From NCBI RefSeq assembly GCF_015477835.1, contig NZ_JADLQN010000001.1:1922001-1986000 (forward strand): a DNA stretch of 64,000 nt. The letters run 5' to 3'. Origin of the DNA: Nocardia higoensis. Its GTDB lineage: Bacteria; Actinomycetota; Actinomycetes; Mycobacteriales; Mycobacteriaceae. Position 1 is the first letter of the stretch; every line of letters begins with the position of its first letter. Shown here one piece after another: positions 63,715 to 64,000 of the stretch. A model generated the notes under the pieces. That model was not told the origin of the DNA and did not search any database. It saw only the letters and a program-made list of their open reading frames with translations. The translations under genes were made by a program, and so were the position numbers.

Positions 63715-64000
63715 TCAAGCTGCGGGCGGTCTGCGGGTGCCTGTGCGCAGGTCGTCGAGCAGGGCTTGATAGCAGTCGGCGAGGGCGATCATCCGCGGCG
63801 AGGACGGGTAGGCCGGGTCGTCCGGGAGATAGGCCAGCACCGTGTGGTGGGCCAGCCGGTCCACCAGACACCCGATCGTCTCCTCCCCCGGACGGGCCTG
63901 CTCACTCGGCACGGGCGTGGCCAGGGTGACCCAGCGGTCGATCGCCCGGACCAGCTGGACTCTGCGCCGGTCCAGCGGGCCCGTCCTGGCCGAAGGCGTG
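63715..64000 (-). CDS. DUF4254 family protein, copy 2 (5' end outside window)
   Basis: About 94 residues are visible before the right edge. RRRVQLVRAIDRWVTLATP, GEETIGCLVDRLAHHTVLAY and MIALADCYQALLDDLRTGTR align with copy 1 at 59881-60324 (CRRTELVDDIDEWIAHEVP, TETLGAVVDRMA, YWYRLAELVDGYTDLVTDV). The gene stops 39 bp after the convergent peptidase gene. The N-terminal part is missing because of the window edge. Confidence 0.7.
   Translation of the reverse strand, partial: TPSARTGPLDRRRVQLVRAIDRWVTLATPVPSEQARPGEETIGCLVDRLAHHTVLAYLPDDPAYPSSPRMIALADCYQALLDDLRTGTRRPPAA

Overview
The window is high-GC actinobacterial chromosome, most likely Nocardia or a close mycolic-acid relative (Corynebacteriales). 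The gene order follows the Mycobacterium tuberculosis Rv2771c-Rv2861c neighbourhood in blocks: flavodoxin / TPR membrane protein / dapB; pepR-pnp-rpsO-ribF-mntR(sirR)-truB-pptT-pptH; dinF-nrnA-rbfA-DUF503-infB-ylxR-nusA-rimP with divergent Rv2843/Rv2844-like genes and proS; and cysG-cobE-cobB-cobO-chlD-elaA-mqo, an Rv2854-like hydrolase and map. These assignments come from motifs and remembered gene order, not from a database search.

Layout. 1-2.9 kb: response regulator and membrane histidine kinase, followed by a second, truncated membrane protein that looks like a kinase paralogue. 3-8.2 kb: flavodoxin, TPR protein, DapB, zinc alcohol dehydrogenase, an ArsR/MFS pair with paired palindromic operators, and a lipoprotein. 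8.3-17.4 kb: RNA decay and translation genes (pepR, pnp, rpsO, truB), flavin synthesis (ribF), a MntR-type metal repressor, and the PptT/PptH pair that adds and removes phosphopantetheine. 17.5-22.8 kb: an accessory-looking chaperone module with a lidless Hsp70-like protein, a large FN3 partner on the same strand, and a divergent GrpE-like protein, with three 13-bp tandem repeats in the shared promoter. 22.9-34 kb: JmjC-type hydroxylase, then the large rimP-to-dinF operon on the minus strand. 34-42.4 kb: proS, yaaA, a PPOX remnant, a 14-TM exporter, siroheme synthase, and a phosphotransferase with a lipocalin-fold partner. 42.5-54 kb: late cobalamin genes in two blocks (cobE/cobB/cobO/chlD and cobQ), with elaA, mqo, two alpha/beta hydrolases (one without its nucleophile) and map between and after them. 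54-59 kb: LLM flavin oxidoreductase and an fbpABC-type ferric iron ABC transporter behind a DtxR/IdeR-like box. 59-64 kb: DUF4126 protein, two DUF4254 proteins flanking a GAF/winged-helix regulator, an HTH-DUF5753 regulator and a HEXXH peptidase.

Most of the window is conserved housekeeping sequence. The best candidates for something less described are the Hsp70/GrpE-like/FN3 module and the DUF4254/HTH/peptidase cluster at the right edge. Smaller points of interest are a possible AUC start codon, a repeat-encoded leader ORF before pepR, a 44-residue secreted peptide and a degenerate hydrolase. No tRNA, rRNA, CRISPR array, insertion sequence or prophage was recognised.
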